Below are positions 9,954-18,797 of a DNA stretch of 64,000 nt, in pieces. Numbering within the stretch: position 1 is the first letter of the stretch; every line of letters begins with the position of its first letter. A program made the translations under genes and the position numbers. Below the pieces are notes generated by a model. That model saw nothing but the letters and a program-made list of their open reading frames with translations, searched no databases and was not told the origin of the DNA. Source of the stretch: Roseibacterium beibuensis (GTDB taxonomy: Bacteria > Pseudomonadota > Alphaproteobacteria > Rhodobacterales > Rhodobacteraceae); the NCBI RefSeq assembly GCF_039542305.1, contig NZ_BAABHW010000001.1, forward strand, positions 1,054,001-1,118,000, in the 5' to 3' direction.

Positions 9954-10565
9954 TCAGCGCCCGATATAGCGGTCCTTGCGGTGGTTGGTGGCGACGATCA
10001 GGTTGGTCACCACGGCGCCGAGAAGCGACCAGCCGACCAGGACGGGGTCGAGTGCGAAGGCGGCGGTCGCGAACAGGGCCGCGTCGAAGCCCAGCTGCAC
10101 CCATCCGGCCTGGATGCCCACGCGATCCTGCAGGAAGAGAGCGAGGATGCCGATCCCGCCCAAGGACGCCCCGTGGCGGAAGAGGACGATGAGGCCGAGC
10201 CCGATCGTGCCGCCCGCAAGCATCGCGCCGAGGGCCGGCTCGAGCCGGTCGAAGGAGATGAGCGCCGGGAAGATCTCGGACAGCGTGGAGACGAGGGCCA
10301 CGGCGATCACCGTCTTGAGCGTGAAGCGCCAGCCCATGCGCAGGACCGCGAGGACGTAGAAGGGCAGGTTCACAACGAAGAAGACCGCGCCGAAGGACCA
10401 GTCGGTCAGGTAGCTGACCAGCACGGCAAGCCCCGCGGTCTGGCCGGTGACGAGGCCCAGATGGGTGAGAAACTGCAGCCCGAGCGCGCACATGGCGGTG
10501 CCGAGGAGGAAGGCTTGCGCATCCTCCAGCAGTGAATGGGTCAGGGAATGGTGTGGTTCGGCCAT
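9954..10565 (-). CDS. YitT-family (DUF161) membrane protein
   Basis: A 203-residue integral membrane protein with five to six hydrophobic segments and the YitT-like passages GLQFLTHLGLVTGQTAGLA and FRHGASLGGIGILALFLQ. The function is unproven; a transporter or permease is usually suggested. The start chosen is ATG 10565 (MAEPHHSLTHSLLED). The open frame extends 40 codons upstream, but those are Arg/Pro-rich and look non-coding. It is monocistronic: icd lies about 210 bases away on the same strand, with no gene between. Confidence 0.82.
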   Translation of the reverse strand: MAEPHHSLTHSLLEDAQAFLLGTAMCALGLQFLTHLGLVTGQTAGLAVLVSYLTDWSFGAVFFVVNLPFYVLAVLRMGWRFTLKTVIAVALVSTLSEIFPALISFDRLEPALGAMLAGGTIGLGLIVLFRHGASLGGIGILALFLQDRVGIQAGWVQLGFDAALFATAAFALDPVLVGWSLLGAVVTNLIVATNHRKDRYIGR

Positions 10566-10778
10566 GGGGTGCTTTTTTCCGCGATGCAGCGAAAGCGCAA
10601 GGGCCAAATGGTGTGCTGGCCTATCCCGGACCGCCCGAGGAGAAGCTGAATGCCCGGTCGACCGCGCCGGGCATGAAGAACCCAAGGAAGGGTTGCTCGG
10701 CGGGGTGTGGGGCCAGGACGGCAGGTGGTCAACGCCGCGCCACAGGGGCAGGGCAGGAAACCCCGCCCCCTCGGTCGA

Positions 10779-11993
10779 TCAGCCGGCGAGCGCCTTGTTG
10801 AGGTTCTCGTCGATTTTCTCGAGGAACCCGGTGGTCGTCAGCCATTTCTGGTCGGGGCCGACCAGAAGCGCGAGGTCCTTGGTCATGTCGCCGGCCTCGA
10901 CCGTTTCGACCACGACACGTTCCAGCGTCTCGGCGAAGGTCTTGAGCTGGGCATTGCCGTCCAGTTTCGCGCGATGCTTCAGCCCGCCGGTCCAGGCGTA
11001 GATCGACGCGATGGAGTTGGTCGAGGTCGCCTTGCCCTCCTGGTGCTGGCGGTAGTGGCGGGTGACGGTGCCATGGGCCGCCTCGGCCTCGACGATCTTG
11101 CCATCGGGGGTCATCAGCTGGCTGGTCATCAGCCCGAGCGAGCCGAAGCCCTGGGCCACGGTGTCGGACTGCACGTCGCCATCGTAGTTCTTGCAGGCCC
11201 AGACGAAGCCGCCGTTCCATTTCATCGCGCAGGCGACCATGTCATCGATCAGGCGGTGTTCGTACCAGGTGCCCGCTTCCTTGAACTTGTCCTCGAACTC
11301 CTCTTCGAAGACCTGCTGGAAGAGGTGCAGGAACTGCCCGTCATATTGCTTGAGGATCGTGTTCTTGGTCGACAGATAGAGCGGCCAGCCCATGTTCAGC
11401 GCGTAATTCATCGAGGCGCGGGCGAAATCGCGGATCGAGTCGTCGAGGTTGTACATCCCCATGAACACGCCCGAGGACGGGGCGTCATAGACCTCTTCCT
11501 CGATCACGGTGCCGTCTTCGCCGACGAACTTCATCGACAGCTTGCCGGGGCCGGGGAATTTCATGTCGGTCGCACGATACTGGTCGCCGAAGGCGTGGCG
11601 GCCGATCACGATGGGCCTGGTCCAGCCGGGCACGAGGCGGGGCACGTTGCGGCAGATGATCGGGGCGCGGAAAACCACGCCGCCCAGGATGTTGCGGATC
11701 GTGCCATTGGGGCTGCGCCACATCTTCTTGAGGCCGAATTCCTCGACGCGGGCCTCGTCGGGGGTGATGGTCGCGCATTTGACGGCAACGCCGACCTCTT
11801 TGGTTTTCTCGGCGGCGTCGATGGTGATCTGGTCATTCGTCGCATCGCGCGATTCCATGCCCAGATCGTAGTAGAGCAGATCCACGTCCAGGTAGGGCAG
11901 GATCAGCTTGTCCTTGATGAAGGCCCACATGATGCGGGTCATCTCGTCGCCGTCCATTTCGACGATGGGGTTTTCGACCTTGATCTTGGTCAT
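10779..11993 (-). CDS. icd: NADP-dependent isocitrate dehydrogenase
   Basis: Citric-acid-cycle enzyme that decarboxylates isocitrate to 2-oxoglutarate and makes NADPH. The 404 residues are of the eukaryotic-like homodimer class usual in alphaproteobacteria. Seen are the start KVENPIVEMDGDEMTR, the substrate loop WRSPNGTIRNILGGVVFR, the metal/substrate stretch NYDGDVQSDTVAQGFGSLG and the NADP region EAAHGTVTRHYR. The gene appears complete. The preceding 136-base gap carries a palindrome at 12062-12077 that could be an operator. Confidence 0.98.
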   Translation of the reverse strand: MTKIKVENPIVEMDGDEMTRIMWAFIKDKLILPYLDVDLLYYDLGMESRDATNDQITIDAAEKTKEVGVAVKCATITPDEARVEEFGLKKMWRSPNGTIRNILGGVVFRAPIICRNVPRLVPGWTRPIVIGRHAFGDQYRATDMKFPGPGKLSMKFVGEDGTVIEEEVYDAPSSGVFMGMYNLDDSIRDFARASMNYALNMGWPLYLSTKNTILKQYDGQFLHLFQQVFEEEFEDKFKEAGTWYEHRLIDDMVACAMKWNGGFVWACKNYDGDVQSDTVAQGFGSLGLMTSQLMTPDGKIVEAEAAHGTVTRHYRQHQEGKATSTNSIASIYAWTGGLKHRAKLDGNAQLKTFAETLERVVVETVEAGDMTKDLALLVGPDQKWLTTTGFLEKIDENLNKALAG

Positions 11994-12061
11994 CTTGTGC
12001 CTCGTCCGGTGCTAGGGAGTCGCGCCGTCTGTAGCCGATGATCGCGGGGGAGGAAAGCTAT

Positions 12062-12077
12062 GTATGCCGTTGCATAC
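12062..12077. promoter_or_regulatory. Palindrome upstream of icd
   Basis: GTATGC-CGTT-GCATAC is a perfect 6+4+6 inverted repeat about 70 bases before the icd ATG, in an AT-richer patch. It may be an operator for icd; I do not recognise a cognate regulator. A second hairpin (CTCAGCG/CGCTGAG, 12088-12107) sits next to it and may mark the end of the 81-residue gene, but it lacks a T run. Confidence 0.3.
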
Positions 12078-12129
12078 CAATTATGCGCTCAGCGCAGCGC
12101 CGCTGAGGGGCTCCGCCGAGAAACGGGCG

Positions 12130-12375
12130 TCAGCTTTGCGGATCGGGGGCCGTGCTGGCCTGATGCTTGGCCAGTTTCTGCGCCAGCAGGCGGCGCGCGC
12201 GCTGCTCGGCCAGCCGCACCCGGACGAAGGTGCGGAACATCTCCTCGGTCGTGGGGGAGGAGGTGCCGAGCGCGCGGGCGATCTCGTCAATCAGTTGCTC
12301 ATCCCCGGTTTCCTCGCTCGCCTTGATGACGTCCTGCGCCAGCTTGTCGGCAAGGTTCTCGGTGATGACACTCAT
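12130..12375 (-). CDS. Conserved hypothetical protein, 81 residues
   Basis: A small, mostly helical, charged protein (start MSVITENLADKLAQDVIKA, then an Arg-rich helix RVRLAEQRARRLLAQKLAK). There is no signal peptide, membrane segment or cysteine. I recognise no domain. It begins 13 bases after the stop of the upstream alpha/beta hydrolase gene, and its ribosome site is in that gap, so the two probably form an operon. Confidence 0.65.
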   Translation of the reverse strand: MSVITENLADKLAQDVIKASEETGDEQLIDEIARALGTSSPTTEEMFRTFVRVRLAEQRARRLLAQKLAKHQASTAPDPQS

Positions 12376-12388
12376 CGGCGGGGGTCCT

Positions 12389-13042
12389 TCAGCGCGTCGT
12401 CTCGGTCAGGCGGCGCTTCACATAGGTCTGCACGGTCTCGATCATCGGGTCCATGTAGGGATCCTCGAAGAAGTGACCGGCGCCTTCCATCTCTTCATGG
12501 GTGATGGTGATGCCCTTCTGCTCGTGCAGCTTGTCCACGAGGATGCGGGTATCCTGCGGCTTGGCGAAACGGTCGGCCGAGCCGTTGATGATCAGGCCCG
12601 AGGACGGGCACGGCGCGAGGAACGAGAAGTCGTACATGTTCGCCGGGGGCGAGACACTGATGAAGCCGGTGATCTCGGGACGCCGCATCAGAAGCTGCAT
12701 GCCGATCCATGCGCCGAACGAGAAGCCCGCGACCCAGCAATGCTTGGCATTGGGGTTCATGGACTGCAGGTAATCCAGCGCCGAGGCGGCATCGGACAAT
12801 TCGCCCACGCCCTGGTCGTATTCGCCCTGGCTGCGGCCCACGCCGCGGAAGTTGAAGCGCAGGACGGTGAAGCCGATCTCGTGGAACGCGTAATGCAGGT
12901 TGTAGACGACCCGGTTGTTCATCGTGCCGCCGAACTGAGGGTGCGGGTGCAGGATGATGGCGATCGGGGCGTCCTTGACCTTCTGAGGATGATAACGGCC
13001 TTCAAGCCGGCCTTCGGGGCCGGGGAAAATCACCTCGGGCAT
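12389..13042 (-). CDS. Alpha/beta hydrolase (COG2945-type)
   Basis: A 217-residue cytosolic serine hydrolase of unknown substrate. The oxyanion segment HPHPQFGGTMNN, the nucleophile elbow GFSFG, and acid and histidine candidates in NGSADRF and EGAGHFF form a plausible Ser-Asp-His triad. The size and the HPHPxxGG signature match the COG2945 esterase-like group. ATG 13042 is preferred over the adjacent TTG at 13045. It is divergent from iscR across a 203-base region. Confidence 0.82.
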   Translation of the reverse strand: MPEVIFPGPEGRLEGRYHPQKVKDAPIAIILHPHPQFGGTMNNRVVYNLHYAFHEIGFTVLRFNFRGVGRSQGEYDQGVGELSDAASALDYLQSMNPNAKHCWVAGFSFGAWIGMQLLMRRPEITGFISVSPPANMYDFSFLAPCPSSGLIINGSADRFAKPQDTRILVDKLHEQKGITITHEEMEGAGHFFEDPYMDPMIETVQTYVKRRLTETTR

Positions 13043-13170
13043 CAAGTTCTCCCTCGTGCGGGGCGCGCGGCCTGCCGTCGTCTTGACGGGGTCGCTGCCG
13101 CTCCCTTAAACCACAGCAATTCCGGCATACGGCACTCCTCGCCGCGATCCGGTGTCATGGCAGTTAAGCG

Positions 13171-13188
13171 TGACGGGCCGAAAGGTCA
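13171..13188 (+). promoter_or_regulatory. Dyad upstream of iscR (TGAC-N10-GTCA)
   Basis: TGAC at 13171-13174 and GTCA at 13185-13188 form an imperfect palindrome about 58 bases before the iscR ATG. The position suits an autoregulatory operator for the iron/Fe-S-responsive regulator of the following suf operon. The assignment to IscR is inference; I could not match it to a verified consensus. Confidence 0.3.
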
Positions 13189-13245
13189 ATCATCGCGGGC
13201 AGTTCAGGGGCGTTTGTCGCGCCCCAGTCATGCGGGGGGCAGGAC

Positions 13246-13707
13246 ATGAAACTATCCACCAAGGGCCGCTACGCGATGGTCGCGATGGTCGACCTTGCGC
13301 TTCAGCCGGAAGGGCAACTCAGCCCGCTGTCGGACATCTCGAAGCGGCAGGATATCTCGCTGCCTTATCTCGAACAGCTTTTCGTCAAGCTGCGCCGGGC
13401 GGGGCTCGTGCAATCGGTGCGCGGTCCGGGCGGGGGGTATCGCCTGGCGCATCCGCCGTCCGAAATCCGCGCGGTCGATATCTTTGCCGCCGTCGATGAA
13501 ACGGTCAGCGCGCTGCACACCGGGGCCGGGGCCTCGGGGGGCGTGTCGGGGTCGCGGGCGCAAAGCATGACGAACCGCCTGTGGGAGGGGTTGAGCGCGC
13601 ATGTGTACGTGTTCCTCCACCAGACGCGCCTGTCCGACGTCGTGCGCAACGATCTGACGCCTTGCCCGGCGGTGCCGAACCTGTTCCAGGTCGTCGACGA
13701 GGAGTAA
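13246..13707 (+). CDS. iscR: Rrf2-family regulator, IscR-like, of the suf operon
   Basis: A 153-residue winged-helix repressor heading the Fe-S assembly locus. The N-terminus MKLSTKGRYAMVAMVDLA and the wing VRGPGGGYRLA are typical of IscR. The usual C-x5-C-x5-C-x2-H cluster site is missing: that region reads HTGAGASGGVSGSRAQS. The only Cys is C140 (TPCPAV). IscR of Rhodobacter sphaeroides is known to bind an Fe-S cluster although it has a single Cys, so this gene probably belongs to that variant class. The start follows GGGGGCAGG. Confidence 0.9.
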   Translation: MKLSTKGRYAMVAMVDLALQPEGQLSPLSDISKRQDISLPYLEQLFVKLRRAGLVQSVRGPGGGYRLAHPPSEIRAVDIFAAVDETVSALHTGAGASGGVSGSRAQSMTNRLWEGLSAHVYVFLHQTRLSDVVRNDLTPCPAVPNLFQVVDEE

Positions 13708-13799
13708 GCGTGCCAAGCCGCGCGGCCCCGCTGGAAGGGCGCGGGGACATTTCCTAGATGTGTCTGGGGCGCCGTGGTGCCCGTTGCAAGGGAGCGCCG

Positions 13800-14843
13800 A
13801 TGGCCCGCGTCTATCTGGATCACAATGCGACCATGCCGCTGCGCCCCGAGGCGCGCGCGGCGATGATCGAGGCGATGGATCTCGTCGGCAATCCAAGCTC
13901 GGTCCATGCCGAGGGGCGGGCCGCCAAGGGGCTGATGGAACGCGCGCGCGGCCAGATCGCCGAGGCGATTGGCGCGCAGGCCGCTGACATCGTTTTCGTC
14001 TCCGGCGCGACCGAGGCCGCCGCGCTGGCCCTGGCGGGGCGGGGCTTGCATGGCGCGGCGATCGAACATGACGCGGTGCGGTCGTGGATCACCGAAGATC
14101 TGCCGGTCAATGCCGAGGGAAGGGTCACGGTCACGGACCCGGCGCGCAGCACGCTTCAGGTGGCGAATTCCGAAACGGGGATCTTGCAGGATCTGCCCGA
14201 GGGGCTGGCCGTCAGCGACTGGACACAGGCCTTTGGCAAGATCCCCCTGGCCTTCGATTGGTCGGGTGTCGAGATGGCGCTGATCTCGGCCCACAAGATC
14301 GGCGGGCCGAAGGGAATCGGCGCGCTGATCCTCAAGCGCGGGCTGGATGTGGAGGCGCGGATTCGCGGGGGCGGGCAGGAAATGGGCCGCCGAAGCGGCA
14401 CGGAAAACCTGATCGGCATTGCCGGATTTGGGGCGGCGGCCCAAGCTACACAACAAGGTCTGGAGACCGGGCGTGCCGAGCGGCTGGACAAACTTAGAAA
14501 TATTCTAGAAAGTGCTCTGGACCTTCGGACAAAAGATACTATTTTTGTCGGGAAAGGCAGCCAGCGCCTGCCCAACACCTCGTGCATCGTGACGCCGGGG
14601 TGGAAAGGCGAGACGCAGGTGATGCAGATGGACTTGGCCGGCTTCGCCGTTTCGGCGGGATCGGCCTGTTCCTCGGGCAAGGTCCGGTCGAGCAACGTGT
14701 TGCGCGCGATGGGACTGACCGATGGCGAGGCGAATTGCGCGATCCGCGTCTCTCTCGGGCCCGACACGACCGAGGCGGAGGTCCTGGCCTTCGCCGAAGC
14801 CTGGGGGGCGGCATATGACCGTTTCCGTGCGCGGGGCAGGTAG
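13800..14843 (+). CDS. Cysteine desulfurase, NifS/IscS type
   Basis: A PLP enzyme that removes sulfur from cysteine as a protein persulfide. In 347 residues it has LDHNATMPL at the N-terminus, the PLP lysine K166 (SAHKIGG) and the active-site Cys C290 in SAGSACSSGK. The start is ATG 13800 after AAGGGAGC; an upstream in-frame ATG gives a Cys/Arg-rich leader that looks non-coding. It is shorter than E. coli IscS (404). The operon also encodes SufS, so two desulfurases serve the same locus. Alternatives such as a tRNA-thiolation role cannot be excluded. Confidence 0.88.
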   Translation: MARVYLDHNATMPLRPEARAAMIEAMDLVGNPSSVHAEGRAAKGLMERARGQIAEAIGAQAADIVFVSGATEAAALALAGRGLHGAAIEHDAVRSWITEDLPVNAEGRVTVTDPARSTLQVANSETGILQDLPEGLAVSDWTQAFGKIPLAFDWSGVEMALISAHKIGGPKGIGALILKRGLDVEARIRGGGQEMGRRSGTENLIGIAGFGAAAQATQQGLETGRAERLDKLRNILESALDLRTKDTIFVGKGSQRLPNTSCIVTPGWKGETQVMQMDLAGFAVSAGSACSSGKVRSSNVLRAMGLTDGEANCAIRVSLGPDTTEAEVLAFAEAWGAAYDRFRARGR

Positions 14844-14981
14844 TTTGCCGCGTTGCAAAAGGCCCGAGGGCCGCCGATCAGGGCAGGGGCGCGTCATGCG
14901 CACCCTGAGGAAACGAGGCGGTCCGGGGCCGGCATGAATGAACAGTCTGGCCGGCAATCCGCCGGCCCATCGGAGGTGGCG

Positions 14982-16502
14982 ATGACCGCACTTGAAACCG
15001 AAGTCAAAGAAGGCGTCGAGCGCGAAACCGTCGAGGCCGTGCAGGCCCTTGGTGGCAAGTACAAGTACGGCTGGGAAACCGACATCGAGATGGATTACGC
15101 GCCCAAGGGCGTGAACGAGGACATCGTCCGCCTCATCTCGGACAAGAACGGTGAGCCGGAGTGGATGACCGATTGGCGGCTTCAGGCGTTCAAGCGGTGG
15201 AAGAAGATGGACGAGCCCGACTGGGCGATGGTCAACTACCCGCCCATCGACTACCAGAACCAGTATTACTACGCCTCGCCCAAGTCCTTCGCGGAAAAGC
15301 CGAAATCGCTGGACGAGGTCGATCCCGAGCTGCTGCGGACCTATGAAAAGCTTGGCATCCCGCTGAAGGAACAGATGATCCTCGCCGGGGTCGAGGGCGC
15401 CGAGGATGCGCCCGCCGAGGGCCGCAAAGTCGCCGTGGACGCGGTGTTCGACAGCGTGTCGGTCGGCACGACCTTCCAGAAGGAACTGGAACAGGCCGGC
15501 GTGATCTTCTGCTCGATCTCCGAGGCGATCAAGAACCACCCCGAGCTTGTGAAGAAATACCTCGGCTCGGTCGTTCCGATCTCGGACAATTTTTTTGCCA
15601 CGCTCAACAGCGCCGTGTTTTCCGACGGGTCCTTCGTCTACGTGCCGCCGGGCGTCCGCTGCCCGATGGAACTGAGCACCTATTTCCGCATCAACGCGGA
15701 AAACACCGGCCAGTTCGAGCGCACGCTGATCATCGCCGACAAGGGCAGCTATGTCAGCTACCTCGAAGGCTGCACCGCACCGATGCGCGACACGCACCAG
15801 CTGCACGCGGCGGTCGTGGAACTGGTCGCCTTGGAAGATGCCGAGATCAAGTATTCGACCGTCCAGAACTGGTATCCGGGCGACGAGAACGGCAAGGGCG
15901 GCATCTACAACTTCGTCACCAAGCGCGCCGATTGCCGGGGCGATCGCTCCAAGGTGATGTGGACTCAGGTCGAAACCGGCTCCGCCGTGACGTGGAAATA
16001 CCCGTCCTGCATCCTGCGCGGCGATGACAGCCAGGGCGAGTTCTATTCGATCGCCATCGCTAACAACATGCAGCAGGCCGACACCGGCACGAAAATGGTG
16101 CACCTGGGCAAGAACACCAAGTCGCGCATCGTCTCCAAGGGGATCAGCGCGGGCAAGGCGCAGAACACCTATCGCGGTCTTGTCTCGATGCATCCCAAGG
16201 CCACGAACAGCCGCAACTATACCCAGTGCGACAGTCTTCTGATCGGCGATAAATGCGGGGCGCACACGGTCCCCTATATCGAGGTCAAGAACAACTCGAG
16301 CCGGGTAGAGCACGAGGCGACCACCTCCAAGGTGGATGACGACCAGATGTTCTATTGCCGCCAGCGCGGCATGGACGAGGAAGAGGCCGTGGCCCTGATC
16401 GTCAACGGCTTCGCCCGCGAGGTGTTGCAGGCGCTGCCGATGGAATTCGCGATGGAAGCGCAGCAACTGGTCGCCATTTCGCTGGAAGGCAGCGTTGGCT
16501 GA
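14982..16502 (+). CDS. sufB: Fe-S cluster assembly scaffold SufB
   Basis: Core subunit of the cytosolic SufBCD scaffold on which Fe-S clusters are built. The 506 residues contain the beta-helix core with GTTFQKELEQAGVIFCSI, the conserved C416 in YTQCDSLL (the position equivalent to the sulfur-accepting Cys of the family) and H444 in RVEHEATTSK. The ATG at 14982 has a GGAGG five bases upstream; the frame is open a further 43 codons without family similarity. The stop overlaps the next gene by one base (TGATG). Confidence 0.96.
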   Translation: MTALETEVKEGVERETVEAVQALGGKYKYGWETDIEMDYAPKGVNEDIVRLISDKNGEPEWMTDWRLQAFKRWKKMDEPDWAMVNYPPIDYQNQYYYASPKSFAEKPKSLDEVDPELLRTYEKLGIPLKEQMILAGVEGAEDAPAEGRKVAVDAVFDSVSVGTTFQKELEQAGVIFCSISEAIKNHPELVKKYLGSVVPISDNFFATLNSAVFSDGSFVYVPPGVRCPMELSTYFRINAENTGQFERTLIIADKGSYVSYLEGCTAPMRDTHQLHAAVVELVALEDAEIKYSTVQNWYPGDENGKGGIYNFVTKRADCRGDRSKVMWTQVETGSAVTWKYPSCILRGDDSQGEFYSIAIANNMQQADTGTKMVHLGKNTKSRIVSKGISAGKAQNTYRGLVSMHPKATNSRNYTQCDSLLIGDKCGAHTVPYIEVKNNSSRVEHEATTSKVDDDQMFYCRQRGMDEEEAVALIVNGFAREVLQALPMEFAMEAQQLVAISLEGSVG

Positions 16503-17413
16503 TGGTCAAGCTGGCGGCATCTGCACCGTCGGGTGAAACGCAGACAGGGGAGGCGGCGCTGGCCGCCTTCCTTCTCGACGCGTTGCCGCTGTCGCGCCTG
16601 ACCCGCATCGCCGATGTCGGGGCCAACGGCATCAACGAGGCGCCCTATGCCGCGTTGCTGTCCATGGGCGGCTGCGAGGTGATCGGGTTCGAGCCGAACG
16701 AAGAGGCGCTCGCCCAGTTGAAGGCCAATGCCAGCGCGCATGAGATCTACTACCCCAATGCCGTGGGTGACGGAGAGGATTGCACCTTCCGGCTTTATCG
16801 CTCCAGCGGGTTTTCCTCGGTGCATCCGCCTTACACGCCGACCGGCAAGCTGATGCAGCGGGAACGCTGGGGTGCGGTCGCCCGCGAGATCCCGATGCAG
16901 ACCATGCGCCTCGATGATTTCGAGGATCTCGGCCCGGTCGATCTGCTCAAGATCGACATTCAGGGCGGCGAGGTCGCGGTTTTTCAAGGCGCGCAAAAGG
17001 TTCTGGGCGCGGCGCTCGCGGTGATCACCGAGCTGCGCTACCTGCGGCTTTACGAGGGCGAGCCGATGCTGGGCGGGGTGGACAGTGCCCTGATGGAAAT
17101 GGGGTTTGGCCTGCACAAGTTCCTGTTCAACAAGGCCCGCCCGATCCCCAACTCGCAGGCGCACCGCTTGCGCAAGCGGCGGGCGAATGACCAGCTGATC
17201 GACGGGGATGGCGTCTACCTGCGTGATATCACGCGGCTCGACACGTATTCGGACGAGGCGCTGATGCATCAATGCGTGCTAGCCGGCGCGGTCTATCACA
17301 GCCACAGCCTTGCCTTGGCGCTGCTGGACCGGCTCGTCGAACGGGGCTGCGTGCCCGAAAGCACCCCCGAGGCCTATGCCGACCGCCTGCCGGATGACGT
17401 GCGGGCCGATTGA
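16502..17413 (+). CDS. FkbM-family methyltransferase
   Basis: A SAM-dependent methyltransferase of 303 residues. SAM motif I is seen as IADVGANGINEAPY, the acidic strand as EVIGFEPNEEAL, and the FkbM hallmark DLLKIDIQGGE precedes VFQGAQKVL. The substrate is unknown; relatives methylate sugars or polyketides. It overlaps sufB by one base, so it is translated with the Fe-S operon although no Fe-S function is known for the family. It is followed after 18 bases by ybjQ. Confidence 0.8.
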   Translation: MVKLAASAPSGETQTGEAALAAFLLDALPLSRLTRIADVGANGINEAPYAALLSMGGCEVIGFEPNEEALAQLKANASAHEIYYPNAVGDGEDCTFRLYRSSGFSSVHPPYTPTGKLMQRERWGAVAREIPMQTMRLDDFEDLGPVDLLKIDIQGGEVAVFQGAQKVLGAALAVITELRYLRLYEGEPMLGGVDSALMEMGFGLHKFLFNKARPIPNSQAHRLRKRRANDQLIDGDGVYLRDITRLDTYSDEALMHQCVLAGAVYHSHSLALALLDRLVERGCVPESTPEAYADRLPDDVRAD

Positions 17414-17431
17414 GTTTGAGGAGTTGCCGAT

Positions 17432-17743
17432 ATGATCACCACCACAACGCATAGTGTCGAAGGGCACCAGATCGCCGAATACAAGGGCATCGTCGTGGGC
17501 GAGGCCATCCTGGGCGCGAACGTGTTCCGCGACCTCTTTGCCGGGATTACCGATATCATCGGCGGCCGTTCCGGCGCGTATGAACAGGAACTGGGCCGCG
17601 CGCGTGAAACCGCCCTGCGCGAGATGGAAGATCGCGCCCGCGACATCGGCGGCACTGCCGTGGTGGGCGTCGATCTCGATTACGAGGTGATCAACAACAT
17701 GCTGATGGTGTCCGCCAGCGGCACGGCCGTCGTTCTGGCCTGA
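17432..17743 (+). CDS. YbjQ/UPF0145 family protein
   Basis: A 103-residue protein of the YbjQ family (formerly described as putative heavy-metal binding). Family features are VVGEAILGANVFRDLFAGITDIIGGRSGAYE and the C-terminal strand NNMLMVSASGTAVVL. The fold is probably pentameric; the function is not established. It sits between an FkbM methyltransferase and a small unknown protein inside the suf operon, preceded by GAGGAGTTGCCGAT. Confidence 0.85.
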   Translation: MITTTTHSVEGHQIAEYKGIVVGEAILGANVFRDLFAGITDIIGGRSGAYEQELGRARETALREMEDRARDIGGTAVVGVDLDYEVINNMLMVSASGTAVVLA

Positions 17744-17762
17744 CAAACCCGAGGATCCTGCC

Positions 17763-17975
17763 ATGAGGAATGAAACGCTGCGCAAGACGCGGGTGTCCGA
17801 CCCCCAGATCGCCGAGCATGTGCGCGAACTGGTCCGGCGCATGGACCTGAGCTTTGACTCGGGCCGCGTGCGCGCGGTTCTGGGCCGACGCGCCAACAGC
17901 CCGATGACCCGCGGCGGCGATCCCGCCACCCCAACGCGCAATCGCGCGGCAAACTCATCCGACCGGCGCGGCTGA
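17763..17975 (+). CDS. Small hypothetical protein, 70 residues
   Basis: Begins 19 bases after ybjQ with GAGGATCC in the gap as a possible ribosome site. The first half looks helical (SDPQIAEHVRELVRRMDL), the second half is polar and Arg/Asn-rich, probably disordered (RANSPMTRGGDPATPTRN). No motif is recognised. It lies directly before sufC and may be just a spacer gene of the operon; coding status rests on position and codon pattern only. Confidence 0.5.
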   Translation: MRNETLRKTRVSDPQIAEHVRELVRRMDLSFDSGRVRAVLGRRANSPMTRGGDPATPTRNRAANSSDRRG

Positions 17976-18041
17976 GACCGCGTCAAACGTCAAAGATCAT
18001 GTCCAGTCCGCGCCGGGAGCGCGGCAGACGAGGAGAAAAAG

Positions 18042-18797
18042 ATGCTCGAGATCAAGAACCTGCACGTGAAACTGGAAGACGAGGACAAGCAGATCCTCAA
18101 GGGTGTGGACCTGACCGTCGAGGCGGGCAAGGTGCACGCGATCATGGGGCCGAACGGGTCGGGCAAGTCGACCCTCAGCTACGTCCTGTCGGGCCGCGAC
18201 GGCTACGAGGTCACCGAGGGCGAAGCGACGCTCGACGGCGAGGACATCCTGGAGATGGAGCCGGAAGCGCGCGCGGCAGCGGGCCTGTTCCTGGCGTTCC
18301 AATACCCGGTCGAGATCCCCGGCGTGGGCAACATGACCTTCCTGCGCACCGCATTGAACGCGCAGCGCAAGGCGCGCGGCGAAGACGAGATCAGCGCCGG
18401 CGATTTCCTCAAGCTGGTGCGGGAAAAGGCCAAGACGCTGAAGATCGACGCGGACATGCTGAAGCGCCCGGTGAATGTCGGCTTCTCGGGTGGTGAGAAA
18501 AAGCGCAACGAAATCCTGCAGATGGCGATGCTGGAGCCGTCCATGTGCATTCTCGACGAGACCGACTCGGGCCTCGACGTGGACGCGATGAAGCTTGTGT
18601 CCGAGGGTGTGAACGCGCTGCGCGACGAGGGCCGCGCCTTCCTTGTCATCACCCATTACCAGCGCCTGCTGGATCACATCAAACCCGACGTGGTGCACAT
18701 CATGGCCGATGGTCGCATTGTAAAGACGGGCGGCCCGGAGTTGGCTCTCGAAGTCGAGAACAACGGCTATGCCGATATCCTCGGGGAGGTGGCCTGA
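18042..18797 (+). CDS. sufC: Fe-S assembly ATPase SufC
   Basis: ABC-type ATPase that drives the SufBCD scaffold. The 251 residues show Walker A GPNGSGKST (36-44), Q-loop AFQYPVEIPG, the signature FSGGEKKRNEI and Walker B MCILDETDSGLD, all characteristic of SufC. ATG 18042 has AGGAGAAAAAG upstream. Its stop overlaps the sufD start (TGATG). Confidence 0.97.
   Translation: MLEIKNLHVKLEDEDKQILKGVDLTVEAGKVHAIMGPNGSGKSTLSYVLSGRDGYEVTEGEATLDGEDILEMEPEARAAAGLFLAFQYPVEIPGVGNMTFLRTALNAQRKARGEDEISAGDFLKLVREKAKTLKIDADMLKRPVNVGFSGGEKKRNEILQMAMLEPSMCILDETDSGLDVDAMKLVSEGVNALRDEGRAFLVITHYQRLLDHIKPDVVHIMADGRIVKTGGPELALEVENNGYADILGEVA

Noticed and set aside
12088..12107. CTCAGCG/CGCTGAG hairpin as terminator of the 81-residue gene
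   Set aside because: The stem is only seven pairs and no T run follows leftward; it is mentioned only beside the nearby palindrome.
14505..16466. 653-codon frame antisense to sufB
   Set aside because: Same artefact; it crosses the sufB start and the intergenic stretch without any signal of its own.
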